Of a stretch of 64,000 bases of DNA, positions 42,900 to 55,684 are shown piece by piece; position 1 is the stretch's first letter; each line of letters starts with the position of its first letter. A model generated the notes under the pieces. That model saw only the letters and a list, made by a program, of their open reading frames with translations, was not told the origin of the DNA and did not search any database. Source of the stretch: Ophiobolus disseminans (taxonomy: Eukaryota > Ascomycota > Dothideomycetes > Pleosporales > Phaeosphaeriaceae); assembly GCA_010093685.1 (NCBI GenBank), contig MU006227.1:870154-934153 (forward strand), in the 5' to 3' direction. The position numbers and the translations under genes are program-made.

Positions 42900-45800
42900 A
42901 AAAGCTTGGCAGCTTTAAGCATATATAAACTCCTTCCTACTTCCTGTTCTGCTTTCTTTCTTCCATCATCCTCGCATCTGCTTTTCCCCATACTAAAATG
43001 GATTTATGCCTTTGTTATGTCATGGCCTCTGCGCCTCCTCGGAAATCACCGAGCAACATGACATGTCCTGCTTCTCGCCTGTGTCCTCTTCCGAAATCGA
43101 AACGAAAATTCCGTCAGTTTATGTTCGCCTTCTGCTCCTGGACTCTTTGTAAACGACGAGCGCAGTTTGGCATGTTTCCTCCTTGTGAGAAACTCGTCAT
43201 TTTACGGCACTCGAAACCGAGAACTCAATGACCGTATGACTTCGGCGTGCTGCTGGACCGAAATCGAATCCGCGTAGATGGCACTCTATGCTCCTCTCCT
43301 TGCCCGCTTGGAACGCTTTACCATACTCGAGATTCTTCGAATTGAAAATGGCCAGAGCCACATACTATGCTGTGCCTTCTCGCTCCTCTCCTGAAGCCAA
43401 GAATGGTCCGATTCATGGCTTCCAAAACTGCCAGGTGCAAGGGATATGACTTCCAAACTTCCCAGCCGCGCGGGCTATGCAGAAGAAACTGCCTCCTCGT
43501 ATTTATAAACGGACCCCGCATCGTACCACGCCGTACCTCCTCCCTCCTCTCTCAAACCTGGTATCGCCCGCTTCATGACTTCCAAACCTCCCAGCCGCAA
43601 AGGCTATGGCTTCGAAACTTCCCAGCCGCGCAAGATTTGCAGAAGAAACTGAACAGAGATTGGCTCATAGAACTGTGTTCCTGCCTTCTTTCTCAGTTCC
43701 AACCCGCCCGCCTTCCCCCCATCTTCGAAAATCGAGCAAGGGTACCATCCATGCTGTCGCTCCTCGCTCCTCTCCCCAACTAAACCACCATTCTATCTAT
43801 GACTTCCGAACCTGCCAGATGAAAAAGGATTTGAACCAAAAAAGGAGGGACTACATGGACCATGGAGTTGTGTTTCTGCATCTTGGATGGTTTCGAATTG
43901 GCATATGCTGAGGCAAATGTCCGGCTGGATTTGTGCGCCTTCGCTTCCAAATTCGTATCATGCACTCGTTATGGATCCTTCGGTCGCGAACAATCCGGGA
44001 AAACCCGTGAGACATGTGTTCTTGCTCCTGGAAACATCATAACGACGAGTTGATGTCCCACCAAAGCACAGCCGCGGGGTTCTGATGCTGCGCTTCCTTC
44101 GCTCTGCGCTGCACCAAAACAACATTGAGAAATGTTCATGGCTTTGCGCGCCGCCTTTCTCGGGATCGAATAAATACATCCAGCAAAGCGATAATGGTTG
44201 TGCGTGCCTTCGCCCTCTCGGAAGCCATGGGGCGCAGCATGTATGATCTTCAGGCCTACGATATGAGTCGGGCGCTAACAATCACTATACCTATGTACCT
44301 CTGAGGATTTGGTCCGGTCTCAGAAAGAAAGATACGACAGAATCATGTGCGACTGAATCCTGCACTGCTGAAAGCTCAACCTATGTTTCTCATGGGCACT
44401 GCGCTTCCCTTCTCCTTTTCAAACTACACTCCGTCTGAGCGATGTCCCGCTTCTTCGCCTGCCCTCCAGAATCCAAACGACAATACAATCATGCGATGTC
44501 CAAAGACCATGTCGCAAGAAGGGATGTCCAGTCCCCTCTTCGGCCAAAATCCTATTGGTTTTTTCGATGTCTGGACCGGGGATCCGAGATTGGACCCAGG
44601 CCGAGGAAGTATAAATCCCTCAACGAGCTGGGAGTTTGTGATCTTGTATCTACACTTCAAGGCACTGGATAACAAAATGTCCATGATAGCGATGGATGGT
44701 TCTGAGCCTTCGGTACCTGCAAAAGACGAAAACCCACAAGTGGAATGTCCCTCGGTCTCCGCTGCTTTTCAAAATGAGTAAAAGAAAGTCGAATGTCCTC
44801 CGACTTCGCTCCTCTCCGAACTCCAAGCTAAGGATGCCGATGTTTTCCTGGCTTCTCCGTCGTCCGAACCGACGACTTCCATTACTCATGTTCTTCGCGC
44901 CTGGATTAGACTTCTACATGACTCCGCCTTTCCTAGTGGCTCCTCTTTCACCATCCTGTCCACCGGACACCAAATTCGCATTGCAGCCACCTTGATATGT
45001 CCTGCAAGCAGCTATGAAGCAGGAGTATGAGCGAGTTGTTGTGTCGACAAAAGCAACCCAGAGATTTCCCATGCTTTCGCTTGCTTCGTTTCTGGAAGGC
45101 CAGGTGTCACGATCGAAAAGCGGATATATGTACAGATCATGGTGTGCTTCGAGTTTCTGTGGCTCTCAACCTTAGATCTTCCACACGTATGGGAAAGACT
45201 TGGGACGATGTGGATGTGTATAAACTCTTCCCTGCTGCGACAGACTCGTCTTCCTTATCCATACTTCGCCTTCATCACTGTAAAAACCAGCGACAAAGTA
45301 TCTTATGTGTGCGCGACGCGCCTCTGCGCTCCGAAAAGACGAGTTTCACAATTGCATGGTGTGGTGTCCGCGGTTCAATGCTTGACATACACGCTCCACC
45401 ACGTATGCAATCCAACCTTTTCATGGCTGCGTCCAAGCATCTCAATCAAACGCCTGGGCTTTATGCTCATGTCGTCGAGCATTGCCTCAACAAACGAGAT
45501 CGAACTGTGGTGTATTTGTGTGGATTTGTGCAAAAATTGCTCAATCAATTCCTCGATACCTTTTTCCCAGCGTGCTTTTTGGAAACACAACAGCAGACGA
45601 TGTATGGCTCTCAAAAACAAACCACAACACATATATGCTCGTGTTTCTTCTTCTGCGCCTCCAAAGAAAGAAAATCCGATGACGATATGGAGCAGAAGCG
45701 TTTGCTGCTGGGAAGATGTATATATTCCTCTGCCAACATTCTTACTTACTCTTATATCTCCCCTATCATACTACAGTATCTTGGAAGGACCAAAATCATT

Positions 45801-48000
45801 ATGCCTGGAGCTCCATGTCTCTCTGTCTCTCGTCGCTACGCCGAACTATAGAGAAAAACAGTTCATGTTGTCCGGCCCTGGTGGTTGGCTTCAGCGAAAT
45901 ACAATGAGTACCATTATTATGGTTTGTGAGAGACTGAAAATCTTCGGTTCAACCAGCTATGGTCGTTTGCGATCCCTCTCTTTGTTGGAATTGATACCAA
46001 AGACATCATACTGGTATCCTTGTGGCGAAAAGGCGTGGCAAGAAAGAGTCTCATAAACATGGCATGGGCTCTGCCCTCCTTTTTCCAGAGCATCGAATCA
46101 TGTCGTGGTATGACTCCAAAAGCCACGCTAGCAGCTAGCGATGAGTCCTGCGTGCTTTCCGCCTTTCAACAAATTAGAGAATTGACCGTGTCATTATGCG
46201 GCGAGACGTTGTCCTCGCACGACGTGGTATAAATTCTTCGACAACTTCCCTCTTTCTCTCTTCCATCAACACAGCACTTCCCGGCTACTAAAATCGACAC
46301 ATTGTTCCTTTATGTCCTCTCGCTTCCCGCTCCTCCAAGACCTTTTCCGCGATGTATAATGAGTCCAGTCTTGCCTCCAAGCCCGCGCTTCTCCACTATA
46401 TGAGTTTTCTGCCCTCGGGGCCTTCTCGTTCAAGCGCAAACCTGGAGGTCACTACGTCATGTTGTGCGCGAGCTGGGCTTCCAAAACCATCCTCTCCAGG
46501 AGATATGGACTCTGTGGTCTCCGAGTACCACCAAAATACGATGAATTCCACAATATGACCGCTGTGAGCGAAAGACGCGGAGACGGGCGTGTTAGCGGAG
46601 GATATTTTGAAAGACTCTTCTGCGAGATTCATGTTCTGGGAAGTCGCTGGTCCTCCAAAAAGAATCATCCGTGGACTTCATGGTGTGGTGCGGTCCAGAG
46701 AGGCGGACACGTATGTATTCTTCATCACTTCTTTCCCTCCTTCCAATACTCCACTCACAAGCTGGAATTCCTTGATCAAAACAACGTTCGCATGCTTCGA
46801 TGGCTGTGCGCTGTTCTATTCTCGAAAAACATACACTTAAACCGACCGATGATCGGATTTCGACACCTCCGCACTTGCGCTTGAGAAGATATGAGTCAGA
46901 ACTTATGGCTTGCTGTCGCCCGCCAGGCGTGAATAAAAGCGAGACACAAACTTTGCCTCGGTCGGTCGGGACGAACTTCCAAAAATATGATGGAGGAAGC
47001 ACTGATGCTTCTGCGCTGCGCCTGATTCGAAGCTCACAAACAAAAAGACTTTGGACATATGCCTCGCTTCTAATTATGCGATATCAATCGATGGTCTGTT
47101 ATGTGCGAGCCTCCGAGAAACCATTAGCTCTAGTGCATCGTCGCTACCAAAATCAGGCATCGCACCCTGCAATATCGGTGGCTCGTGCGCGGATCAATCG
47201 AACGTACCTAGGCATGAAACCCGCAGGCGTTTCCGGTACTTCTCTGTTAACATCACACTTGCAGCAGCTGGCTGATCGAAAGCGGATTCCGACAGACGGA
47301 TGTATGCTCAGAGATAGCCGAAGAAGGAAACCATGTCCTTTCGCGTTGTCCGTTGGCTCTCAAAACCTGATGAAAAAAAAGTGAAGAGAACATTTGCGTT
47401 TCGGCTACTCCATCATCATATGGCTCGCCTGTTCTGAGTCACTGTGCTTTGACGTATCTGTGTCATTTTTTTCTTCGATTCAGTCTGATCCAGAAACTAC
47501 ACCAGGAAGGAAGCATGTCCGGAAAGAGCAGATGTGGGCTGTTATGTTGACGATAAGGTGAGGGGGTGTATAAATACTTCCAGGCTGAGGAAGGTGCACT
47601 CTTACACTCCTCGATTGAAGCATTAAACGCGGACTCGAAATACTACCGTACGTTGTGATGACTTTCGGCGTTTTCGTTTCCGACGCTTAGTATTAATTGC
47701 ACCTATATCCAAATTTCCAAGATCAAAACGTCATGGATCTTCCCTGCCTACTGAAAGTGCGCAAATCCTAGCTGCATGCAAGAAAAAGCATGGACGAACT
47801 AGCATGTGCTCTGGCTGAACTCCAACCACGGCGCTTAGACATCATGACGTCGCAGCTTCTTTAGGCTCACTCGACTGCCACCATTTTAGAAAAAACTTTC
47901 AACACCCTCATGCCAGAAACCGAATTAGTCTGGCTTGCCTGGGTTGAATCACGTGCTGGAAAGAGTACAAATACCTTTTTTGCGCACCTCGAACTTCATT
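42900..48000 (+). repeat. Old diverged repeat array with TATA-like elements roughly every 0.5 kb
   Basis: No supported gene lies here. TATA-like elements recur at about 42923, 43504, 44169, 44610, 45219, 45719, 46228, 46712, 47569 and 47966 (spacing 400-860, mostly 440-610). In at least six copies the TATA is followed by a pyrimidine-rich stretch, then an 'AAAA(T/C)' block 58-75 bases on (for example ACTAAAAT at 42992 and at 46287). About 20-30 bases later comes an 'ATGTC/ATGTG...CGC...CTCC..AA' block (43010, 44677, 45303, 45805, 46310, 46796). This same order in each copy argues for descent from one unit. The copies are strongly diverged. All comparisons were made by eye, so copy borders are approximate. 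Confidence 0.55.
43413..43651 (+). repeat. Two 79-bp copies at 160-bp offset inside the array
   Basis: 43413-43491 and 43573-43651 are the same length and share long identical blocks, including ACTTCCCAGCCGCGC and GCAGAAGAAACTG. Each copy itself contains two ATG-x-CTTCCAAAC-type half units. The similarity extends upstream over the CT-rich 'GCTCCTCTC' stretch, so the true unit is about 160 bp. A third, weaker copy starts near 43740. Confidence 0.85.
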
Positions 48001-50495
48001 CCCATCAAAGCTTCAGTCTGTCGCTTGCTTAAAAACATCCAGGGACCGCCTTTATGGCGTTCTCTTTCCGCTCCTCGAACTGCGTTTCGAGAATCTACAT
48101 GGTTTTGGCCAGAGGTCTCGGTGTTTCGCACTCATCAGTGGCGAGATCGATCTCAAATAGACAAGGCGTTGTGGTATGAGCCTCAATTCACTAGCATCAA
48201 GTATACGAATGAAACTTCTTGAAAGTTCAACGCCCATTGCTCATGTTGCGCTGGCCGTTACGGTCGCTTAACATTCGGGTAGGATTCTCAGTATATTAAT
48301 ATATGTAGCTCATGGAGTCATTCCAAGTGAAGACGTTCTTCCTCGCCCATATTTTTCCTGCCAAAATGCATCAGACATCACTGTGATGGGCCAGTTGTCC
48401 TGAGCCGACACAATCAGGAAGTCAAGAATGCCCGTCCTGGTCCCTGGCTAGGCCTGGCGGGGCGCGCAATTCATCGACAAACAGGACATGAAGTGGAAAG
48501 GTCCTGCAACTTATAGAAGCCGCATCAGCACCTTTATTCTGCCACTCGTTGTAGAGTCGAGTGGTTAACTTGTTTTACTAAACCCGCGTACGAAGACTTA
48601 GATGAGCGCTTCGTTGCACTTTTCGCCAAACCATGTCGCAAAAATGTTTATGATGTTGGAAAGCTTCGCACTACGGTAGTGGAAGGAGATAACGATAGCT
48701 ATGAATGCATTCTAATAGTTGTGGTTGACTTAATTCTGTTCTACGTGTGGATGCTAAGGAGGTGTACATGATCTCGTAGGAGTAGGACCGAAGTAGGATC
48801 GGGTCGGCTGTTGGGCAGCGTTGGGCAGCCCACTTACCTACTGATACCTGTGATCCGACATATGACATCTTTGAAGAATTCCACGATTACATCGTCATGT
48901 CCTGCCACCAGAGAATGAATCTGATACCAACCGATTTCATGTCCCATTAAGTTCTTATAAGTCTTCAAACTCGGAGCTTGCGGAGAGAAAAAGGGGTCCT
49001 TTTCTGCTCCCAGTGGTGGCACCACTGAACCCTCGCGGACAGTATTTAATAGGCCTCCGAATCAGAAATTTCTTCCATCTACCCCTTGTTGACTCTCGCG
49101 ACAAGAAACAAGTTGGCTTAAGGTATATGTACTGGAGGTGCAAGACTAGAAATCATGCACGAGACTGTACATGGAGCTGCCGCCTGTGCAGGAGCCGCTT
49201 TCCTTCATGGACGAAACGATCGAACTATGAGGCCTGTTAATCTTTCGCCAGCGATACTAAAAGTGATTCTTCAGCACCTGATGGCTCCTTTTCGTCGAAA
49301 GCTGCGACTTCCGAGTACATGGTCCTGCACCTATATAATCGCGGAAATACAATCCGCAGAACTCTATGTCCCCTTTTTACATGCTAGAAATACCTAATAT
49401 GTGGGACTAAATCCCACTTGACCAAAAGCATCATCTCCCATCAATGTCGCTGGAAGGTTACTGGCTGCATCAAGTGAGATATAAGTTCTCGACCTCTTCT
49501 TTCGTAACCTCATATCTTACTAGTCCTCAACAGCTTTTCCCAAATGACAGAGACTCATTGAACATGGTCTTGATCTCTCTCCGGAACCAAGAAATACTGC
49601 CAGAACAACATGATGTTCCTTCTGCCCAAAGACATACGATGGGCAAAGATGACTCACACCGCGATAATTCTAAAGAAACAGGCATGAACCCTACATGTTT
49701 TGCAGCTGGCGGGAACATTGGAAGTTGACTTCAATGTCCTCGCTTCTCCCAGACTTGAACATGATCTCGTACCCGCATATGATTTCCCGTCTTCCCCCAT
49801 TATACCAACAATTATAGCACGCAACTAAGTTCTTTCTGCGCATTCCAACAGAACCGCATACAAAGCGTTGTCAGGAACCGTACTAGTCCAACCCCACACG
49901 CTTCAATCTCTCTGGTGTGCCGGCCTTTAATCAAAGTCAGTCCACCGTCAACACTACATCTAAAAAAGGCAGAAGGTTTAAAATTGCGCAAAAACCAGGC
50001 GATGAAATTGTGGACTGTGGGTGCGAGTGCGATGGTACACAGGCTTGCCGGCGGAGAGCCGGATGAAAGCTCCGGTAGCGGGTGATTCGACACATGCAAA
50101 GTGACTATACTACACTTTGCGCACACGATCAAACAGTCTCAGTTGATGCTGAGGAGGGTTTAAACTCAGTGACATTAGCCACTTCATGCGTAACTCATTG
50201 ACATCAAGCTACATCGTGGACGGATACATTTCAAGAATCATGCATTAACTATTACTACAGACGGGGAGCAATTGCATTTTCGTCGACTTGTCCCTCCTTC
50301 TCAAGTTTCCATTACCAATCGCCATCCATCACTTGCTCCGCCGCCATGAGGAAACTAAGCAAAACCATTTTACCCATGTGCTACGTGGTATCATCAGGTC
50401 AAGACTGAACAAAGGAAAAAGTAATCATAAGCGTAACCATGATCTGCTACGTCCTTGATTCAAGGTCGCACATTCAGAAGGGGGCGTATGGCAGT
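48001..50495. other. Gene-free continuation of the repeat region
   Basis: About 2.5 kb without a supported gene. Weaker TATA-like stretches (near 48510, 49045, 49325 and 49485) suggest further worn array copies, but I could not align them with confidence. The last part is the 3' flank of the minus-strand TULIP-like gene. Confidence 0.4.
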
Positions 50496-53400
50496 TTAAA
50501 CCCGGCCTTGGAAGACAGGGTTCTGGTCACCGAAGGTGGTGTTGTAGCCCTGGCTGCCTGGAGCGGCAGTGTTGGTGCCAGTGGGAGGAATAGCACCGGC
50601 GGTGCCATGGGTACCCTCGCTACCGAGACCAGAGGAGCCGAGGCCAGATGAACCTGTGGTGGTGTTGTTGAACGCGTTGTCAACTTGAGTACCGAAGCCT
50701 TGGCCACCCTGCTGGTGAGTACCGTGAGATCCAGTAAGACCAGCACCGGTAAGACCAGCACCGGTAAGACCAGCACCAGTGGACTGACCATAGCCTTGCT
50801 GTGTAGATCCGTAGCCCTGGCTTGTGCTATCAAGACCAGTGGGGTTGATGCCCTGAGAAGGGTTGAGACCTTGAGACGCACCAAGACCTTGACCAGTACC
50901 GGTAGCCTGGCCGAGATCAGAGCCGTAACCACCAGCGCGACCGTGAGGCTTGCGAGTGACCTTGGCAGCCTGGGGTAAGGAAGAGGTTTCCTTGGCTGAG
51001 CCAATCGAGAAGATTGGGCTCTCCCACTTGTCGCCCTTGGCAGCAAGCTCCTTGTACTCGGTAGCCTTGGATGAGATGCCACCGGGCAGAGAGATGTTCT
51101 TGAAGATGGAGTCGTGCTGAGTGACAGCCATGTTGACTTGAGTGTCCTTGGTCTTCTCCTTCATCTGTTCCTTCTTCTTCTTGCCCTGCATGATCTGCTT
51201 CTGAGCAGAAGAAGCGTAACGCTGGTACATGTTCTGCAGGTGCTGGGGATCGGGGTTACGCTTAGCCTCAGCCTCAGCCTTGTCGGCCTCAACCTTAATG
51301 TCATAGAGGATACCGTCGAGCTGGTTGACGGAGTCCTTGATCTGCTTCTCGAGGACGCGCTGGATGATGGGGCGCATGACCTTAAGGAGAAGAGGCTTGA
51401 ACATGTTGAAGAGCAGCTTGTGGTTGCTCTTCTTCAGCTTGATCTGAAGGTTCTGGATATCGGTCTCAACCTTGTTGACCTTGAAGAAGTGGGTCTGAGC
51501 GTTGTTCTCGCGAGCGCGGTCGGCGGTTTCCATCTCAACCTTGAAGCTGAAGCCAGAGCCTCCCATGAAGATGTCCATTACACCTTTGTCGGTGATGGAT
51601 GGAAAGCCCTGCTTCTTCTTGATGTAGTAGGAGACGTCGCGGAGATCCATCTGCACACCCGAAACTGAGAGCATAACCTTATTCTTGTTCTTGCTCGAGA
51701 TGGACTTGCGGCCCCAGCGCCAGTAGTTGTCGGAGCCAAACTCCAACACGTTGGGTGCAAGGTTGTCGCCCTCGATGACGAGGTTCTCAACAACAGCATC
51801 GACCATGGGGTCGCTGAACTCAATGCGGGGAATGGGAACGTACTGGACGCTCTCGAAGATGCCAGGGAGGATGACATCGGTGATGTCCTTGAGGAGGTGG
51901 GGCTTGAACTGGGTCTGGCCGTTCTCATCGGTGCCGAGGTCATTGAACAGCCTGTTGATAGAATCGGCGAAAGCCTTGTTCTGTGGGTCGGCGTCGAACT
52001 GCTCTCCGATAAACTTGAACTCATCGGCGATGCGATCAGTGTGTCCACGGTAGCGGCCGCGGAGAAGATCATGCCCGTCATCGTAGATGCGGTTCCACTC
52101 CTCGTTGGAGGCGTCCTCAAGAATGTAACCTTGCTGCTGGAGCACTTTGCGAATGTATGCATCGAGACGTTTGAACCAGTTCTTCAGATCCGGGTCGCGG
52201 TCGGCATCCTGGTAGATCTGGTTGATGGAATCAATGAGGTCATCGAAGGAGGTGCCGTTAGCGAAGCGCTCAAGCAATGTCTTGATGTTTGTCAGCCAAT
52301 TAGCATTTTCAGAAGTGAATCCTGTTTACGCACCTTGAGGTCAGCTTCGGCGAGTTGAAGAGAGTTGTCCTGGTGCGCACCTTTCACGGTTCCTGTGGCT
52401 TGCTGGCTAATGTTCCTAGAATGGCCGGCGTACTGTTCAGCAAGGCGAAGAAGAGTCTCGATAGCGCGCTGGTAGTCCTGGTGGCCCTGGATCTCGACGA
52501 CCATCTTCTTCAAGCGCCAAATGGTTTGGTCACGGCGCTCTTCAGGCATCTTACCCTTGAGGTAGTTATTGAGCTGGTCGCGGCGAGCACGTGCCTTGTC
52601 CTTGTCCTCCTCGGAGACGTTCTGATCGACCTTCTCTTTGGCCACATTCAGAGCAGCTTGGGCGTTTAGCCCGGTGGACTGGCCAGTCTGGCCCTCGTGG
52701 GCACCAAGCTGAGCAGTGTCGCGAGGATCGCGGGAACCCTCTGGGTGAGCAGCTTGGTTGATGTCGCCGGCATGTTTCTTGGCCTCTTGCTTGGCCTCCT
52801 CCTTGCTGCCGAATGGAAGGCTCTGTTTGGCCTGTGCTCGGAGCTTCTCCTTGGACACATCTGGGGTGTCGTGCCATGTGTTGTCGTCGGCAGGGCGGTC
52901 GATCTGATTGAGTTGGTCCTCGGATGGCTTGACCTTGTTGGCAGTGTTTTGTGCGGCATCGCCAGCAATGTCTCGGAGGAGGACGGTGGCATCGGAAAGA
53001 AGCTTCCTGAACTGGCCGTTGGAGATGAGCAGAGTGCCGAGGGTCCGAAGGCCGTCTAGCGCTTCATTACCATGCTGCTTAGCAGTGTCCTTGTCAACGG
53101 GCGCGCCGGGCAGGGTCGTGCCAGCGCCGGTAATCTGCTCCGCCTGCCAGATGAAGTCCTGAAGGAGGTTGCCATCGTTCTTGGTGAGGAGGAGGATCTT
53201 GGCCTGCTCGATGACGGTCTTGAGATCACCAACAAGCTTCTGGCCCTCGCTTGAGAGCTTCTTTGACGGTGAGCTCAGCGCCTTTGATGTGAGTGCAGAG
53301 TTGAGCGCAATGTCGATTTGCTTGTTGGACGGAACCTTTCCGTTGGAGAATGCTGCGGTCACGAGGTTAGCGCATGTTTGTGCGGAATGAGGGGCTACGC

Positions 53401-53561
53401 CAATGGCAGCTCGACGTACCCTGGAAGATGCCGAACAGCTGGAGCTTGTTGTTGACGTCGGCCTCCTTCTGCTTCAAATCAACCGGTCCTGCGCAGTGTC
53501 AATTTGATTCATGCTCGCGTTGCGCAATTGACCTACGGTTGACAGCTTTCGAACCCGACAT
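50496..53561 (-). CDS. Large TULIP/BPI-like lipid-binding-type protein (fungal DUF4449/DUF5923 pattern)
   Basis: Four exons (53561-53537, 53488-53420, 53352-52334, 52280-50496; phases agree), 965 residues. The first half is helical: 'GIFQAFSNGKVPSNKQIDIALNS' and 'LSSEGQKLVGDLKTVIEQAKILLLTKNDGNLLQDFIWQ' are segments I know from unnamed fungal proteins annotated with these DUFs. The second half has a BPI/TULIP-like run: 'PIPRIEFSDPMVDAVVENLVIEGDNLAPNVLEF', 'VMLSVSGVQMDLRDVSYYIKKKQGFPSITDKGVMDIFMGGSGFSF'. The C-terminal 190 residues are Gly/Gln/Thr-rich, with a perfect five-residue repeat GLTGA three times (15-bp units near 50735-50790). Known: TULIP proteins hold lipids between membranes. Function of this family in fungi is not known to me. 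Confidence 0.8.
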
Positions 53562-55684
53562 TATGTAGGGTGCCGATGCTGCTTCTGGGTATCAAGTGGG
53601 TATCAAATAAACAAACGCTGAAACAATGGAGAGATGAGTTCAGGGTGATTGAGCACGAGTTTGGGTATCAGTGATGTAGGAAGGTGAGGGGCGGGCAGCT
53701 TTATTATTTGGGTGGTGGGAGGTGGTTGCCGTGACACGCGAAATCGCAAGCGGGCACAGTGCACGGTTGCCCTACGTCATAACGTCGTCGTCAACACCAG
53801 AGTTTGCTCCTGACCTTGTTGTAGAGACCCCGCATGGCCGCGACAGCCTGGGCGAGCAGCGTGGGCGCCCGCCATTGAGCCGCGGACTCACAGGCGTGCT
53901 TGACGCCTGCCCATTTCCTTGCTGATGCGCCGCCGGACTGCCACATTCTGCTCAAAACGGCCAACACGAGACGAGCTTTGCTCAAAAAAGCGCTCCCCTG
54001 GTCTCAATGACGGCAATGTTGGGTTTGAATGTAGGCGATCGTCATCCAGGATCCTTCTGTTGCGTCATGGCATTTATCTGGTCAGCCACAATCCACAATT
54101 CCATGTTGCTGCGTGGGAATGCTATTCCATCGTATCATCTCAGCACTTTATCTGCACTACACTTAGGACTTTTCTCCCGCCCTGTCACACTTGGTGTTCA
54201 TCTCGCCAACCCACAGCATGTGTGCAGGCTCATGTGGCAGGAGCGTTGGGCACACAACGTGTTCGGAAGAAGCGCCACACACAAGCTTTTAGGTGGAGAC
54301 GCTAGGTCTGCATTTGTCTGTGGCTAGTACCAGCTACACCGTCTCGGCCTCGAACACATTACGATGACGACATCGATATTTCTCCACGTCTGCTGAATCT
54401 GGGCCGCCACTGATACGCATCGCAACCTCGAACACGGCTCGCAGACAGTCCTCTCTACGCCCAGGTTTACATCGACATTAGAGTCCGGGATGCTGCCCTG
54501 GTAGGCCGCCAACCCTGGGACTCGGGCTCGTGCTTTTACTCCGATGGATTCGATACCCTGATGGCGCTCAGCGAGGGCAGCGAGGATTAGCCGACGCATC
54601 AAGCGCGCGCGCAACCGCATGTCTACCTAAAATGTGGCCAATGCACACCCGTTTCAGGCATGGACGTCAGGCAGATTCATTACACGGATTTAGGTGTTCT
54701 CCGAACGAGACCCTGAGACATCAAGAATACAGATTAGCCTGCATGCTCACATCGCGAGATCAGATCAGGCTGGAATAGACCCAGCAGCAGCAGCAGCAGG
54801 CATCATCCTCGTCAATAGGCCAAGTGTGTGCGGTAGATCGACAGCCGTCCGTGTACTATCGGAATAAAGCTAACACGACTGAAGCGACGACTTTGTATAT
54901 AGTCTTGCGTGATCCGCGCGCAACATCCGGTGCGATGCTAATACTACAAACATTCTCTGCGATACCAATGACCTCACGCACCGACTCCTAGAACTGGTGC
55001 AGTCTCAAGCTGGTAAAAAAGGATACCCGCAAACGCGTTCATTGCTTGTCTAGCACCGTCGTCGCCCAGCATCTACATTGCTTTTGTTGAATACTGGAAG
55101 ATACTTCTTTTTCTACAGCAAAAGGAATAAATCACCTTACTACACCTGCTGTGTATGTACCTTGACACCAATTTCTTCAGTCATCGTTACTACTCAAACC
55201 TCTTGTGCAAGCTCGTTCTTGTCAAGCTGTTCACTCTTGCTACTTTCAATACCTTGTTGTCCTTCGGTCACCAAAAGAAAAATGCAAAAACATACAACAG
55301 CGGGTATTCGCCAGTGGTCACCCACCTGACTACTAATCCGCCAGTATCCTATTTAACGTGTGGAGAGCAGACGGGATCCAGTGTGCTGAGAAATCCTATG
55401 GTCGTATGTGAAAGAATGGCTGAAGTATTTTCAATATATACTTTGTGTAAACTCCATCCCGCATCCTTACAACCTCTGATATGAAGAGAATATCTTCTTT
55501 TCTCACTCTATACATCACATATGCGCCGTTATATGTTGTTTCTTCCCTTTGGAGGTGTAAACCTGCACATTGAAGTACTCATGCGACAGTCATTCCAGTG
55601 CCGCAAGTCCAAGGGCCTATCGTTCCGTTCTAACACAAGTGAAAAAAGCAAGTCAACTCGATGTATTTCCTTCCGGATTAAGCT
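53562..55684. other. Intergenic region, no gene seen
   Basis: 2.1 kb between the start of the TULIP-like gene and the end of the glycosyltransferase gene, both minus strand. It contains a (CAG)6 run at 54782-54799 and short overlapping frames without recognisable content. Confidence 0.45.
54782..54799 (+). repeat. (CAG)6 microsatellite
   Basis: Six exact CAG triplets in non-coding sequence. Confidence 0.95.

Noticed and set aside
42900..48000. CRISPR-like or transposon interpretation of the array
   Set aside because: Units are too long and diverged, with no short identical repeats and unique spacers. No transposase, reverse transcriptase, terminal repeats or target-site duplications are seen, and the host is a eukaryote.
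50685..53390. Several long plus-strand frames opposite the TULIP-like gene
   Set aside because: They are repeats of Val/Leu-rich shadow translation on the opposite strand of an intact, well-spliced gene.
54782..54799. (CAG)6 as part of a polyglutamine gene
   Set aside because: No open frame of coding character surrounds it; it is an intergenic microsatellite.
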